DNA of 64,000 nucleotides from Haematobia irritans (GCF_050003625.1 NC_134400.1:55618066-55682065), one strand, 5' to 3'; positions 1 to 10,293 are shown, counted from the stretch's first letter. Numbers and translations are program-made. The notes: generated by a model not told the origin, from the sequence alone.

Positions 1-489
1 ACACATTAAAATGTGTTAATAAGTAGTCCACGAGGAGTTGACGGACACCTTCAGATATAAAAGCGGGCATTAAGTTCGAGTTTTGCAGCTAAACAATTTA
101 AAAAGTTTATTTTCTTTAAAATGAATTATTAAAGAAAAATAAAAGGCATTTTAGAGCGATGGTGTTAAATGCTAGTAAAAAACTGTTCACGCCTAAATAA
201 ATTTATGTTTATATTATAAAATTATTTATGTCTGTTTATACTCGACTCCACGCACTTCTTTTGTTAGTTTTTGAATTCCTTCAAAATTTTAAAGTTTTGT
301 ACTAAAAACAGTTTTTTGTTACAAAATTGTTATTTTTGCAAAAAAAAAAAAAAATATCCAAAAATCAGCCAATTTCGTTTATATCAAGCACTGTTACTGG
401 CTATAAATCTTTAATAACCCACATTTCGAAGTTTCATTATAAAAATTTAATACAGTATAAATATAAATGTGTAAATTAAAAAAAAGTGT

Positions 490-560
490 TCGGTCGGAGC
501 AGGGATTGAACCCACCCTTTGCATGCAAGGCAGACATGCTAACCACTGTCAAATGTATGT
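490..560 (-). other. tRNA-derived module (Pol III A/B box-like)
   Basis: The minus strand has a B-box-like GGGTTCAATCCCTG and an A-box-like segment ending in GTGGTTAGCATG. It matches the SINE head at 40520-40602 and the plus-strand module at 33486-33560. It is not a tRNA gene, because no clean acceptor stem or anticodon loop can be folded by eye. Confidence 0.55.
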
Positions 561-663
561 TTCTGTTAAATAATGTTATGTTTGCATGGGCTCGTGGGCG
601 CTGCAAACTATGCTATATAAATGTAACTTATAACGATAATTATCTACTGGTGACTATAACAGC

Positions 664-738
664 TACGTAGTCCACTGGATATTGTATTGGCTTACAAACT
701 GTATGGTCCTCGGTTCGATTCTCCGTGCAGGCGAAAGA
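664..738 (+). other. tRNA-derived module (Pol III A/B box-like)
   Basis: It contains a clear B box, GGTTCGATTCTC, at 714-725 and a weak A box around 669-690. It is homologous to the minus-strand module at 33300-33373 and diverges from its neighbour at 490-560. The host polarity is outward, as in every other copy. Confidence 0.55.
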
Positions 739-1139
739 TAAAATTTTAAAAATTTATAAAAGTGAATAATTTCTTAAACATTATTTGTATTACAGAAAAA
801 GGTGCCAAGAACTAAAATATTTCGTGGAAGTGAAACTTACGAGTATGTTAGGCAATGAGCACAATCGTCTTTGGGGAAAATTCTTCCAAGCATATAATAT
901 TTTTGGGCTCAAAATGCTTCCAAACATATAATATGTTCACATAAAACAAACATATTAATGTTTCGCAGTATCCAACAATATTTTGGTGTATGAATAAAGA
1001 ATAATTAACCAAACTAAATACTTTTAAAAAGTGCAACTTTGTTTTAAATTTATTTTGCTTTTTGTGTTTTTATGGCTTTGATTGCTTAATTAATTTCATT
1101 AATTGAATAAAAATATTTACTACAAGTGTACAATCTTAA

Positions 1140-1400
1140 CCAACAGAGGAAAAGAATGTTTGTCAAATTTATTTGGGCATAGCCCTATAACATAGACTGC
1201 AAGATGGTTGGATGGACGCACGTTTCGGAATTACCACATTCCTCATCAGCATCCTCTACTTGCAGCGAAACTATCAACCAATTATCAGAATAAATTCAGG
1301 CAGTTCACTAAACCCAAAAGTAAACCACACTTGAACCTTCCGAAAAAAGGCATGGTTTTAAGCTGAAATAAAAAAAATAATAATAAACAACAACAATAGG
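1140..1400. repeat. Retroelement-tail-like repeat, copy 1
   Basis: Bases 1140-1345 are the reverse complement of about 11084-11330. The following stretch (GGTTTTAAGCTGAAATAAA then AAC-rich) lies in the same orientation in both copies, so one copy looks internally inverted. A 3' end of A-rich plus (AAC)n sequence is typical of fly non-LTR retrotransposon tails, but no coding sequence is attached. The family is unassigned. Confidence 0.5.
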
Positions 1401-1430
1401 GCTGTTTTCTTTTTGCACTGGATGCAACAC
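1398..1430. repeat. Short inverted repeat flanking the LTR element
   Basis: AGGGCTGTTTTCT followed by GCACTGGAT is repeated in reverse complement at 9809-9842, just outside the other LTR. It is part of a broken inverted-repeat framework around the retrotransposon. Confidence 0.55.
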
Positions 1431-1467
1431 TTGTATGGGCTATCCAGAACATCGTTGCACTGGTGTT

Positions 1468-3012
1468 TGTAACGATCCACCTGTGACGGTCCTACTCCCC
1501 TTGAGAATGGCTACCTCCTTGCCGCCGGCCGTGCTCAGTCTTGGGGCGGTTCTTTCTCGTTGAGAGTAGGTTCGGATACGTTTCCATAAAAGTTAAAAAT
1601 TAAGGTAGCTCTTTGGTAGAAAAATTAAGATAAAAAGAAAGAAGAAGAAGAACAAATAATTTGTGAATGATGTACGAGATGAATTGCAGCATTAGATGGT
1701 GTTTTGCTGCCGTTTTTCAAAATCTCTCCCAACCATACTGACTATGTATTTGGTCAGCCCTAGGGTCCTCTACCGCCTTTACCAACGCCTTTCGCGAATT
1801 AAGAAATCACTGAATTCTAAAACATAATTATTATTGAATATTTACATCAAAAATGGGACTAGATTAAAAAAAAAATACAAGGAAATGAATAAAATGATTC
1901 CGCAGAAGGAATGTCGATTAAGTAATTAGAATAAATAATAAAAGTTTATAATTTTAGTTTATATGTTAATACTAAAAAGAGTTAAAAGAAATAATTAAAA
2001 GTTAGTGTTTAAAAAAAAAATGATTGTAAATCATTGAATTTAGTTATTGTCTCGTGTATTGAGTTTACAATTTGGACTCACCATTTGTTATCCTAATTTG
2101 TTCATGAAGTTTTTAATAATTGTTCATGAAGTTTTTAATAAAAATTATCGAATTTGCATTGCTCAATTTTGAAGTATTAAGTAATATTGGAGTATAATTA
2201 TATAATCTTAAATTTATGATGATTATAATTGAAATGTATGGCCATCTAAACTTGCAGAACTATATGAAGCTTGTAATTTCTTATTCCGTATTTATGTCCA
2301 TATTTATAACTGAACACAATTTATTAGTAGGTATAATCCGGACCCTTTTGATTTGAAGTTTTCTTCGTCCAGATAATAATCAATAAAAATTTAGTTTGGT
2401 TAAATTCTGTGTTTCTTCCTGGATTATACGTTTAAACAATGTGGTCTACGGCAAAAAAAATCTCCAAAGAATTTATCAAGAAAATTCAGGTTTGGTCTAA
2501 GTTGAATGAAATGCGGAGCAATAACTCCGGATTGTGGTAAAATATCCCCGCGAAGGTCCACTATAATTTGCTGGCAAAAAAAAAATTATGTCAAAATTCA
2601 CAAACCTTTCCCGAAAGATATAAACTTACCAATTTATCGGCTTTTTATTGAGAATAATAAAAAAATATAATTCCAAACAATTGCATTAGCGGATAACACA
2701 ATATCGCGAATTGGGATTTTTCTTTAAATGTTAATTATTTTTATTACAATGTTTTAGAATTTTCTTCTTTATAATTGAATTGACTGGAATTTTCAGCTTG
2801 CAATTTGAAATGAAAATTTCTTCACGTTGAAAATATAAAATACAAAAGACACAGCAAAGGCTGCTTGGTTTAGAATAAATTTGAACAAGTTGAATCATTC
2901 CTTAACATATAGCAGCAATGCAAATTGAAATGAAAAATTTTCACATTTGGAAATATTAAATAGAAAAGAAACAGCATTGGCTGCTTTGTTTCTATTGTAA
3001 TTAATTTGAACA
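1468..3012 (-). repeat. 3' LTR of the retrotransposon
   Basis: This 1,545-bp copy matches 8025-9506. It carries about 85 bp (around 2608-2695) absent from the other LTR, and a local duplication of TTGTTCATGAAGTTTTTAAT near 2098-2140. Two imperfect units of about 110 bp, each ending in AATTTGAACAAGT, lie at its internal end (about 2795-2895 and 2910-3015). Confidence 0.88.
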
Positions 3013-3712
3013 AGTGGGAACAAACTAGTATTGCTCCAAATTAGGACAATTCGGACCTTGAAAAAAAATATATATGCCCATATATCTTTTAAATGGTAAA
3101 TACCTAATTTCCTTGTCGCTAGGTTTTTAAGTTCATAACCAACTTTGCCAATTTTTCTTATGACTTCTGATTTCACACCCATCGGAGCTAACTTCGCATT
3201 ATACTTGTTTACGTGTGAACTGTGATCAAAGTTCCTACGGAATACCAATTGTCCAATATTAAATTGTCGATTATTTGATTTCTTGTTATAATATTTTTCA
3301 TTCCTATCATAAGCATCTTTCAACTTCATCTGAATCGAATCTCGTAAAAGTGTAAACTTATCCATACGTAGTACCTCCGTATCGTGGTCTTCTAAAAGTT
3401 TTAGTCGATGCAATAATTCGAAATCCTGCCCATGAGTAACCATGTTTTGACCAAATATAATATGATAAGGTGTTTTGCCCGTAGATTGGTGTATAGAATT
3501 GCGTATCGCACAATTTATGCTTGGTAAAATGTATCCCATATTCGATGGTCATCCTTTACGTAGGCCCTTAAAGCTGCGATAATGGATCGATTGACTCGTT
3601 CTCTCGCATTCGATTGAGGGCTATAATAAGACGTAGTTTGGTGTTTAACTCCATATTCTTTTAAAAAGTTTTCAAACAGCTTGCTTTTAAATTGTGTTCC
3701 ATTATCCGAAAC
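2895..3712 (-). pseudogene. pol: Integrase core end and C-terminal domain (broken pol)
   Basis: The piece at 3540-3712 encodes the second half of the integrase core: SDNGTQFKS supplies the second catalytic Asp and NARERVNRS the catalytic Glu of D,D-35-E. A TGA at 3713-3715 cuts it from the upstream part. A frameshift near 3540 moves the reading into another frame, where 214 codons run to 2895. That part holds the linker and a C-terminal domain resembling the GPY/F module of Ty3/gypsy integrases (KLAPMGVKSEVIRKIGKVGY). The frame continues past the LTR boundary at 3012 and stops in the LTR, so its last 39 or so codons are probably not native. It is non-functional as it stands. Confidence 0.82.
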
Positions 3713-4396
3713 TCACCATCCTTCATCCTTAAGATACAATACAATTGGCTTAGATTCCAATTTTTTCAAAGGCTTTAGGAAAGTAAATTTAGAGAAATGA
3801 TCTAAAATAACTAAAATTCCCACAAATCCATTTTTTGTCCTAGGAACTGGGCCTATCATGTCTACATAAAGACGTTGAAATGGCCTTTCTGTATGTACCA
3901 TTTTTCCGAGCGGCGGTTTCAAACTATATGTGGCGTAAATCACATCCCGTCTTAATTCCGTAGGTACCAGCAGTTTCCAAGATTCTAGTTGTATTTCGTC
4001 ATCCGAGGTAAAAGTCGTTTTCTTATAAATGTATTTACCTTCTACTCTAAAACCAGGAAATTTTGTTTCTAATATAGTTTCACGCCAACCATTATATTCA
4101 CTTCCCATGAACTCCTCGGATTCTAAATCTATCAATGGCAAAATTTCGACGCTAATCTCTTGTATTTCCGTTTCAAACACACGTGATAGGGCATCCGGAA
4201 CCACGTTATCTCTTCCCCGTCGGTGTTCGATAGTAAAATCGAACCCTTGCAATTTTAATGCCCATCTCGCCAACCTGCCTGAGAGATCACTTTGCCGCAT
4301 TAGCCATTTAAGACTAGCATGGTCGGTGACTACCTTAAACTCGTGACCCTCAATGTATGCCCGAAATTTTTTATTGCTAAAACTACAGCCAAACAT
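3713..4396 (-). pseudogene. pol: RNase H end fused to integrase core (zinc domain deleted)
   Basis: This open stretch of 227 codons begins in RNase H: VVTDHASLKWL and RRGRDNVVPDALSR carry the third and fourth catalytic Asp. It runs through a tether region into the integrase core, where YVDMIGPVP gives the first catalytic Asp. The H2C2 zinc-binding domain normally found between tether and core is absent: the sequence passes from RRDVIYATYS to LKPPLGKM to the core. I infer a deletion of roughly 50 or more codons near 3900-3950. A TGA ends it at 3713-3715 inside the core. A frameshift in the overlap 4330-4396 separates it from the upstream RNase H half. Confidence 0.85.
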
Positions 4397-5107
4397 TCTA
4401 GTTCAGTGATGGTGTAGTTTCTTTGTGCTTTATTTAATTTCTGCGACATAAACGCAATAGGTCTTTCTACACCTTCATCATGCTTCTGAGCAAGGACCGC
4501 ACCTACGCCCACGGAACTAGCATCACATTGTAAAATAAACGGTTTCCGGAAATCAGCATGAACTAAAACGGGTGCTTGACACAATTTGGATTTTAAAAGT
4601 TCGAACGAGTCTTGAAGCGTCCATATGAAGCGTTTTTTCTTTGACAAGAGCTCAGTAAGGGGAAATGTAAGAGTGGAAAAATTGGAAATAAATCGACGAT
4701 ACCACCCAATCATCCCTAAGAACTGTCTTAGTTTTCGTACTGACGTTGGTGGGGGAAATTCATCAATAGCTCTAACTTTTTCCGCGTCGACACTCAAAGA
4801 TCCCTTTCCTACAATGTACCCCAAATAATTCACCGTCTTTATTGTAAAACAGCTTTTCTTGACATTTATTGTAAGACCCGCTCTACGAAACTGAAAAGCC
4901 ACTTTTTCTAAACGTTCCAAATGTCCAAAAATCGTCCAAATAAACAAAAACGTGCGTCCTCATATCAGATGGAATAACTAGATCCATAAGACGGCACATC
5001 GTCTGAGGCGCATTACATAGCCCGAAGGGCATTCTCGTAAATTGATACAACGGACGATTCGGGACAACAAAAGCTGTTTTTGGCTTAGATGATTCATCTA
5101 ATCTAAT
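4330..5107 (-). pseudogene. pol: Reverse transcriptase palm/thumb and RNase H start (broken pol)
   Basis: The first part (about 4930-5107) encodes the RT motif region FTRMPFGLCNAPQ and the catalytic YLDD box at 4931-4942. Immediately after YLDD the frame is lost and some bases appear deleted. The next frame, 4330-4947, continues with HLERLEKV and AGLTINVKKSCF, then the thumb/connection (LRQFLGMIGWYRRFI). RNase H follows: LQCDASSVGVGAVLAQ holds the first catalytic Asp and ITELECLAVVLAI the Glu. The typical Ty3/gypsy order and spacing are kept, but the protein could not be made in one piece. Confidence 0.87.
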
Positions 5108-5782
5108 TTACCAAAAGGCATCTTTAAGGTCTACTTTGGAAATAAATTGAACGGACGGTAACCTTGATAGTATTCCCTCAATATTTGGGATAGGATAAGA
5201 GTCTTTTATTGTGACCGCGTTAAGATTCCTGCTATCCACGCAGAAACGAATCTTATCAGGCTTAACGATTAAAACACAGGGAGATGCCCATGGCGACTGA
5301 GCGCATTCTTCGATAACCCCTAAAGAAAGCATTCTATCGACTTCTGCAAACATCAGGTTTTCCCTAGCAGGAGAAATGGGGTAATACCGTTGTTTAATCG
5401 GTCTCGCGTCTCCGGTGTCAATATGATGTTCGACTAAATTAGTGCACCCTAATCCATCTCGGTCAGAGTTTGGGAACAGTTGTATGATGGCGTCCAATTT
5501 TCTTTTCTGCTCCAGCGATAACACTATATTATTTGAATCAGAATCTGTAGAGTTTATTTCTATTCCTTCCTCTATCTTAACCGGAATATGAAACTTGTCC
5601 CAAAAATCAATCCCACATATTATATCCTGCTTTATTGATTTTATAACTAAAAATTCAAACGTACAAATGCGATCTTTAAATGTAAATTCCAAGTTTATTG
5701 TCCCAGTTATATCTAGGCGTTCACCATTTGCCGTACGAACGTTACCCCTGCTTTTCTTGTATCCGGGCATAGATTCTACCAC
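5108..5782 (-). pseudogene. pol: Protease end and reverse transcriptase fingers (broken pol)
   Basis: The first residues are the C-terminal part of a retropepsin-like protease (IICGIDFWDKF matches the conserved hydrophobic-Gly strand). A linker leads into RT: QSPWASPCVLIVKPD, then RFCVDSRNLNAVTIKDSYP, then VDLKDAFW, the motif A region with the first catalytic Asp. A TAA at 5108-5110 stands where the family usually has Gln, so one C-to-T change could explain it. It is out of frame with the protease start at 5800-6228. Confidence 0.87.
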
Positions 5783-5799
5783 CTCCGCCAGATCACCAC

Positions 5800-6228
5800 C
5801 TATGACACTCTCTTATTGGCTCCACTGTCCAATAGAGCAAAGTAAAGTTTATTCCCAATTGTAAGAGTGACGTAGGGTCTAGTATCCGAATCTCTGGCCA
5901 CTATAGAAGATATAGTGTATTTTCGGAAAGATTTCAATTCCTTCCAAAATGTCCGCATACGTATTGCACTTCGATTGGATTCAGGTCTTCGGTAATCATC
6001 TCGGGAAGATTTACTTCCTATTTTAAAAATCATCTCCGGTCGTATAAATGTCTCATTAGGGTATGTAAGGTCTAGTTTATTTGTCATATCAAAATTGTCT
6101 GAACATTCATTTACAAAATGATAGGATGTCCTCTCTATTGGCGAGGGACATCCTTCTTGCCGTTTCCCCATATATGGCATCTCGCGCATGTAGGTTTGTA
6201 CGCCCCTTTCAACCCGCATCCATAACAA
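5800..6228 (-). pseudogene. pol: Protease N-terminal part with DSG active site (pol start)
   Basis: The frame of 142 codons is in the -1 frame relative to gag and overlaps its end, consistent with the -1 ribosomal frameshifting used by many Ty3/gypsy elements. No obvious slippery site was confirmed. Near its end ALLDSGANK contains the retropepsin active-site DSG. The frame then breaks between 5783 and 5800, inside the protease, and continues in another frame. The first 30 or so codons overlap the gag zinc-knuckle frame and may not be translated in this frame. Confidence 0.8.
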
Positions 6229-7301
6229 AAGACGGTCCGCTCATTCATGCAGTCCTTATAAATGTGTTCATTCCGTTCGCAATTCCAACATTTAAGAGCT
6301 TTTCGTACTTCACAAACGTCCGCAATCGGTTATTCCAAGGAGCCGTCAGAGTCATTTTCCAATTCAGCTAGACTTCCCACTATACGAGTGCGCTTCAGGT
6401 TATTTGCCTGTTGAACCTCTCTCAGAAACTTCTCATGTTTCCTTACTGATTTTCTCAGATCCGAAACACATTTTATATCTAAATGGAGCAGTTCGTGCCT
6501 TATTTCAGGCCGCAGATTCCGAATTAAAGCCTCACACAATTCCTCGTCCATCATAGGAATTCGCAATCTGTCCACCAAAACCATTACCGAGTCAAGAAAA
6601 TCGTCAAAAGTTTCGTTTGATTTCTGTCGCCTTCGTCTTATGTCATCACGTATATCGTAGTCCGAAGCATCATCTTTGTATTGCGCCTTCAAGGCTCCAC
6701 AAAGGCTGAACCAATCAATGATATCATTCTGTCGATGGTATCTCCAGTACCAATCCAAAGCTTTGCCTTGGAAGAGAATGCGGAGATATCTACTGAGCAA
6801 AGAAAAATTCCCGCCAAGAGTATTCTGGGTCATTATATTGACCCTATAAATGAATTCCTCCACAGAAATGTCTTTATTGAGTCCCGACAAAGACAGCTTC
6901 CAATTTTTTATTACGTTCAAAATCTTTTCAGGGTTGTCTGCAAATGTCGCGTGTGGGTTTGTCCCATGTTCAATTGGCTCGTGATCAGCTGTAGGCTCAT
7001 TAACACGTCTAACCGTATTATCAATCTGCAAACCGCGAATCAAACCTGTAATTTCGTTCACAATAGATGTTGTGATATCACTACGCGCGGCATTCAACGA
7101 CTGATTAATCATTTGACTAACCCTGCTCTCGTCCAATATTTCTGGTCCATCACCTATTTCCCCACGACTAGGTTTCCTCCTTCTAGGCCTAGACTGACGA
7201 CTAGTTCCCTGAGGCGTAGTATTATTCTCTCCGGAGTCGAAAGTTTCATTAGCCCCCTGCATCGCTCTCAATGTCCTATCTCTACTACGAGTCAATGGCA
7301 T
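6135..7301 (-). pseudogene. gag: Gag (capsid and zinc knuckle) with internal stop
   Basis: The Met at 7301 opens a basic N-terminus (RPRRRKPSRGE), followed by a Retrotrans_gag-type capsid region with landmarks FQGKALDWYWRY and ETFDDFLDSVMVLVDRL. A TAA at 6330-6332 stops it after 323 codons. Beyond it the same frame encodes a CCHC knuckle, CWNCERNEHIYKDC, with spacing C-2-C-4-H-4-C. A second Cys cluster, CYGCGLKGAYKPTCARC, lacks the usual His. The frame ends at TAG 6135-6137. The nonsense change therefore removes the nucleic-acid-binding tail, leaving a capsid-only product if translated. Confidence 0.85.
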
Positions 7302-7998
7302 GGCAATGTAATCTATTAATTTACTAACACTAAACTAAATTAACCAAAAAAAATTAAATTAAAACTTCTTAAGATTTAAAAACAAACTATTGAAAGACAA
7401 GTGTTCGCTACTCAGCGAAGGTATTCTTGGAAGAGGACACAAAAACTAATCTCACTGTACATCATAATTAAGATAACCAAAAGGGTGCATTAATCGTCTA
7501 AGGGTATTTACTCCATACTATCAATTACAGAGATAAAACTCCACAAAGATGATTGACAAAGAAAAAAAAAAGACAAAATAAACATATTGCCTAACGATAT
7601 CGAGAGTAAATAACTGATAGTTAACCAATTAAAGAAATCTTCATCAAAACCGCTAAGAAATTGTACTAAAATCAGAAAAGTAAAAATACATATAGTAGAG
7701 TGAAGAGGAAGAATAGAAAGCAACAATGAAAATAAAGAAGGTACTGGAACCCAAAGGGATGTGTAAGATTTCAGATCCATAAATATCCCAAAATCATCAA
7801 TCACATCGATATGGTCACAATATAAATTATGTTCTTCGTACCCGTATGGTAAGTATATCACAAAAGCAATAAACAAAAATCCAAAGGATATTGAACAAAA
7901 TGAGAAAGAATAACATGGTCATAGAATTAAAGAAAAATTTATTTGGAGCCAGCATTTAGGTGTAATTCTACTGGCAAACCGAAACGGCCAGTTGCTGG
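7302..7998 (-). other. Retrotransposon leader between primer site and gag
   Basis: About 700 bp of AT-rich untranslated leader between the primer-binding site and the gag start. It is long for a gypsy element and contains the small hydrophobic reading frame described at 7508-7876. Confidence 0.6.
7508..7876 (-). CDS. Hydrophobic leader reading frame, doubtful
   Basis: An open frame of 122 codons on the sense strand of the retrotransposon, upstream of gag. Its middle is strongly hydrophobic (for example SLFSLLLSILPL and FTFLILVQFLSGF), resembling two or three membrane segments. I recognise no family, and no known Ty3/gypsy element I can name has such a protein here. AT-rich DNA gives Phe/Leu/Ile-rich chance frames, so it may well be non-coding. 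Confidence 0.15.
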   Translation of the reverse strand: MFIAFVIYLPYGYEEHNLYCDHIDVIDDFGIFMDLKSYTSLWVPVPSLFSLLLSILPLHSTICIFTFLILVQFLSGFDEDFFNWLTISYLLSISLGNMFILSFFFLCQSSLWSFISVIDSME

Positions 7999-8015
7999 CC
8001 CCACGTTGGGCGCCA
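7999..8015 (-). other. Primer-binding site, tRNA-Lys(CTT)
   Basis: On the minus strand this reads TGGCGCCCAACGTGGGG, the exact complement of the 3' end of fly tRNA-Lys(CTT), including CCA. It lies 9 bp inside the 5' LTR edge at 8025. It fixes the polarity of the element and the 5' LTR as the right-hand copy. Confidence 0.9.
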
Positions 8016-8024
8016 TTTAATTTA

Positions 8025-9506
8025 TGTAACGATCCACCTGTGACGGCCCTACTCCCCTTGAGAATGGCTACCTCCTTGCCGCCGGCCGTGCTCAGTCTTG
8101 GGGCGGTTCTTTCTCGTTGAGAGTAGGTTCGGATACGTTTCCATAAAAGTTAAAAATTAAGGTAGCTCTTTGGTAGAAAAATTAAGGTAGAAAGAAAGAA
8201 GAAGAAGAACAAATAATTTGTGAATGATGTACGAGATGAATTGCAGCATTAGATGGTGTTTTGCTGCCGTTTTTCAAAATCCCTCCCAACCATACTGACT
8301 ATGTATTTGGTCAGCCCTAGGGTCCTCTACCGCCTTTACCAACGCCTTTCGCGAATTAAGAAATCACTGAATTCTAAAACATAATTATTATTGAATATTT
8401 ACATCAAAAATGGGACTAGATTAAAAAAAAAAATACAAGGAAATGAATAAAATAATTCCGCAGAAGGAATGTCGATTAAGTAATTAGAATAAATAATAAA
8501 AGTTTATAATTTTAGTTTATATGTTAATACTAAAAAGAGTTAAAAGAAATAATTAAAAGTTAGTGTTTAAAAAAAATGATTGTAAATCATTGAATTTAGT
8601 TATTGTCTCGTGTATTGAGTTTACAATTTGGACTCACCATTTGTTATCCTCGATGTCCTCAGGCCTGTGACTTCGGGTTTGATCCGTAATTTGTTCATGA
8701 AGTTTTTAATAAAAATTATCGAATTAGCATTGCTCAATTTTGAAGTATTAAGTAATATTGGAGTATAATTATATAATCTTAAATTTAGGATGATTATAAT
8801 TGAAATGTATGGCCAACTAAAGTTGCAGAACTATATGAAGCTTGTAATTTCTTATTCCGTATTTATGTCCATATTTATAACTGAACACAATTTATTAGTA
8901 GGTATAATCCGGACCCTTTTGATTTGAAGTTTTCTTCGTCCAGATAATAATCAATAAAAATTTAGTTTGGTTAAATTCTGTGTTTCTTCCTGGATTATAC
9001 GTTTAAACAATGTGGTCTACGGCAAAAAAAAATCTCCAAAGAATTTATCAAGAAAATTCAGGTTTGGTCTAAGTTGAATGAAATGCGGAGCAATAACTCC
9101 GGATTGTGGCAAAATTTCCCCGCGAAGGTCCACTATAATTTGCTGGCAAAAAAAAAAAAATATGTCAAAATTCACAAGCCTTTCCCGAAACACAATATCG
9201 CGAATTGGGATTTTTCTTTAAATGTTAATTATTTTTATTACAATGTTTTAGAATTTTCTTCTTTATAATTGAATTGACTGGAATGTTCAGCTTGCAATTT
9301 GAAATGAAAATTTCTTCACGTTGAAAATATAAAATACAAAAGACACAGCAAAGGCTGCTTGGTTTAGAATAAATTTGAACAAGTTGAATCATTCCTTAAC
9401 ATATAGCAGCAATGCAAATTGAAATGAAAAATTTTCACATTTGGAAATATTAAATAGAAAAGAAACAGCATTGGCTGCTTTGTTTCTATTGTAATTAATT
9501 TGAACA
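8025..9506 (-). repeat. 5' LTR of the retrotransposon
   Basis: This 1,482-bp partner of 1468-3012 has the same TG...CA ends. It carries about 30 bp around 8652-8683 not present in the other LTR and lacks the 85-bp block seen there. It should contain the promoter, but I cannot assign a TATA box or start site with confidence. Confidence 0.88.
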
Positions 9507-10008
9507 TCTCATCAGTGCAAGTCGCGCCGATGTTGCCAGATTGTATTTGGATAAAGTGACGCTTCTTCGATTCACAATAGCAATTTATTGTGACTATTTT
9601 ATCGAAAAACATGAAATTCAAAGTGATACAGTGTCATAAATAATCGCAGCAGTAAATATTTATTACTAATTGAAGCATTTCACACATTAGAAATGCAAGA
9701 TTTCACTTCTTTTCTGTGATTGTTTTTAAACAGCTGATGACAGTGCTGCATATTTTTGGAGATGTCCTGGATAAACGAGTACTCTGTTTTCTTTTAGTCC
9801 TTAACGGCTTAGCATATCCAGTGCTAAAAGAAAACAGCCCTAATGATTAAAGGAAAAAAACCAACAATAACAAAACAAAACGAATGAAAAAAGAGGAAGC
9901 ACGCTCAAAATAAACCCAGCGAACTGCACTCAAATCGATGATTTGCACCCTCAAAAAAATCGCTTCTTTAACATATGTTCCAAACATATTTTGCAGGAAG
10001 CACATATG
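9507..10008. other. Non-coding flank right of the LTR element
   Basis: No gene is seen. The first bases contain CAGTGCAAGT, the inverse of the sequence left of the other LTR (TTGCACTG at 1455-1462). Bases 9809-9842 invert 1398-1430. The remainder is anonymous AT-rich DNA. Confidence 0.5.
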
Positions 10009-10293
10009 TTATTGGATACTGCCGAAACATTAATATGTTTGTTTTATGTGAACATATTATATGTTTGGAAGCATTTTGAGCCCAAAAATATTATATGCTT
10101 GGAAGAATTTTCCCAAAGACGATTGTGCTCATTGCCTAACATACTCGTAATTTTCACTTGCCTTTTATTTTTCTTTAATAATTCATTTTAAAGAAAATAA
10201 ACTTTTTAAATTGTTTCAGCTGCAAAACTCGAACTTAATGCCCGCTTTTATATTTGAAGGTGTCCGTCAACTCCTCGTGGACTACTTATTAAT
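10009..10293. repeat. Right arm of the inverted repeat (uninterrupted)
   Basis: This is the reverse complement of 16-148 plus 828-980. It shows the arm without the inserted double-tRNA element and so defines that insertion. Confidence 0.7.

Larger units (their letters stand above)
149..827. mobile_element. Degraded double-tRNA element, copy 1
   Basis: Aligning the two inverted-repeat arms leaves this stretch as an insertion in the left arm. It carries two tRNA-like modules pointing away from each other (490-560 minus, 664-738 plus). Their flanks match the family at 32983-33903: the stretch around 245-345 matches the family's right end in reverse, and 770-830 matches the stretch left of the minus-strand module. 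Both outer ends are diverged or truncated, and the whole copy is inverted relative to the 33-kb copy. Confidence 0.6.
16..980. repeat. Left arm of an inverted repeat (interrupted)
   Basis: Bases 16-148 and about 828-980 together are the reverse complement of 10009-10293. The insertion at about 149-827 separates the two parts. The part at 66-95 (GCGGGCATTAAGTTCGAG) also resembles the terminal inverted repeats of the TTAA-flanked foldback MITE at 14876-15106, so this arm is probably a relative of that MITE. No coding potential is seen. Confidence 0.7.
1468..9506 (-). mobile_element. Ty3/gypsy LTR retrotransposon, Osvaldo/Ulysses-like, defective
   Basis: The element is 8,039 bp long. It has direct LTRs beginning TGTAAC and ending GAACA on the plus strand, a primer-binding site next to the right LTR, and gag-PR-RT-RNaseH-IN order on the minus strand. 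Integrase after RNase H places it in the Ty3/gypsy (Metaviridae-like) class. The tRNA-Lys primer and LTRs of about 1.5 kb suggest the Osvaldo/Ulysses lineage; this is an inference. No env-like frame is seen. Coding is ruined by several stops, frameshifts and a deletion in integrase. There is no matching target-site duplication (GTGTT on the left, TCTCA on the right), and no clear polypurine tract precedes the 3' LTR at 3012. Few substitutions separate the LTRs, so the insertion is not ancient. Confidence 0.9.

Noticed and set aside
3013..3040. Polypurine tract next to the 3' LTR
   Set aside because: The sense strand here is pyrimidine-rich; no convincing tract is present.
4029..4346. Plus-strand frame over the pol region
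   Set aside because: Antisense shadow of RNase H/integrase coding on the minus strand; the same holds for 6681-7319 opposite gag.
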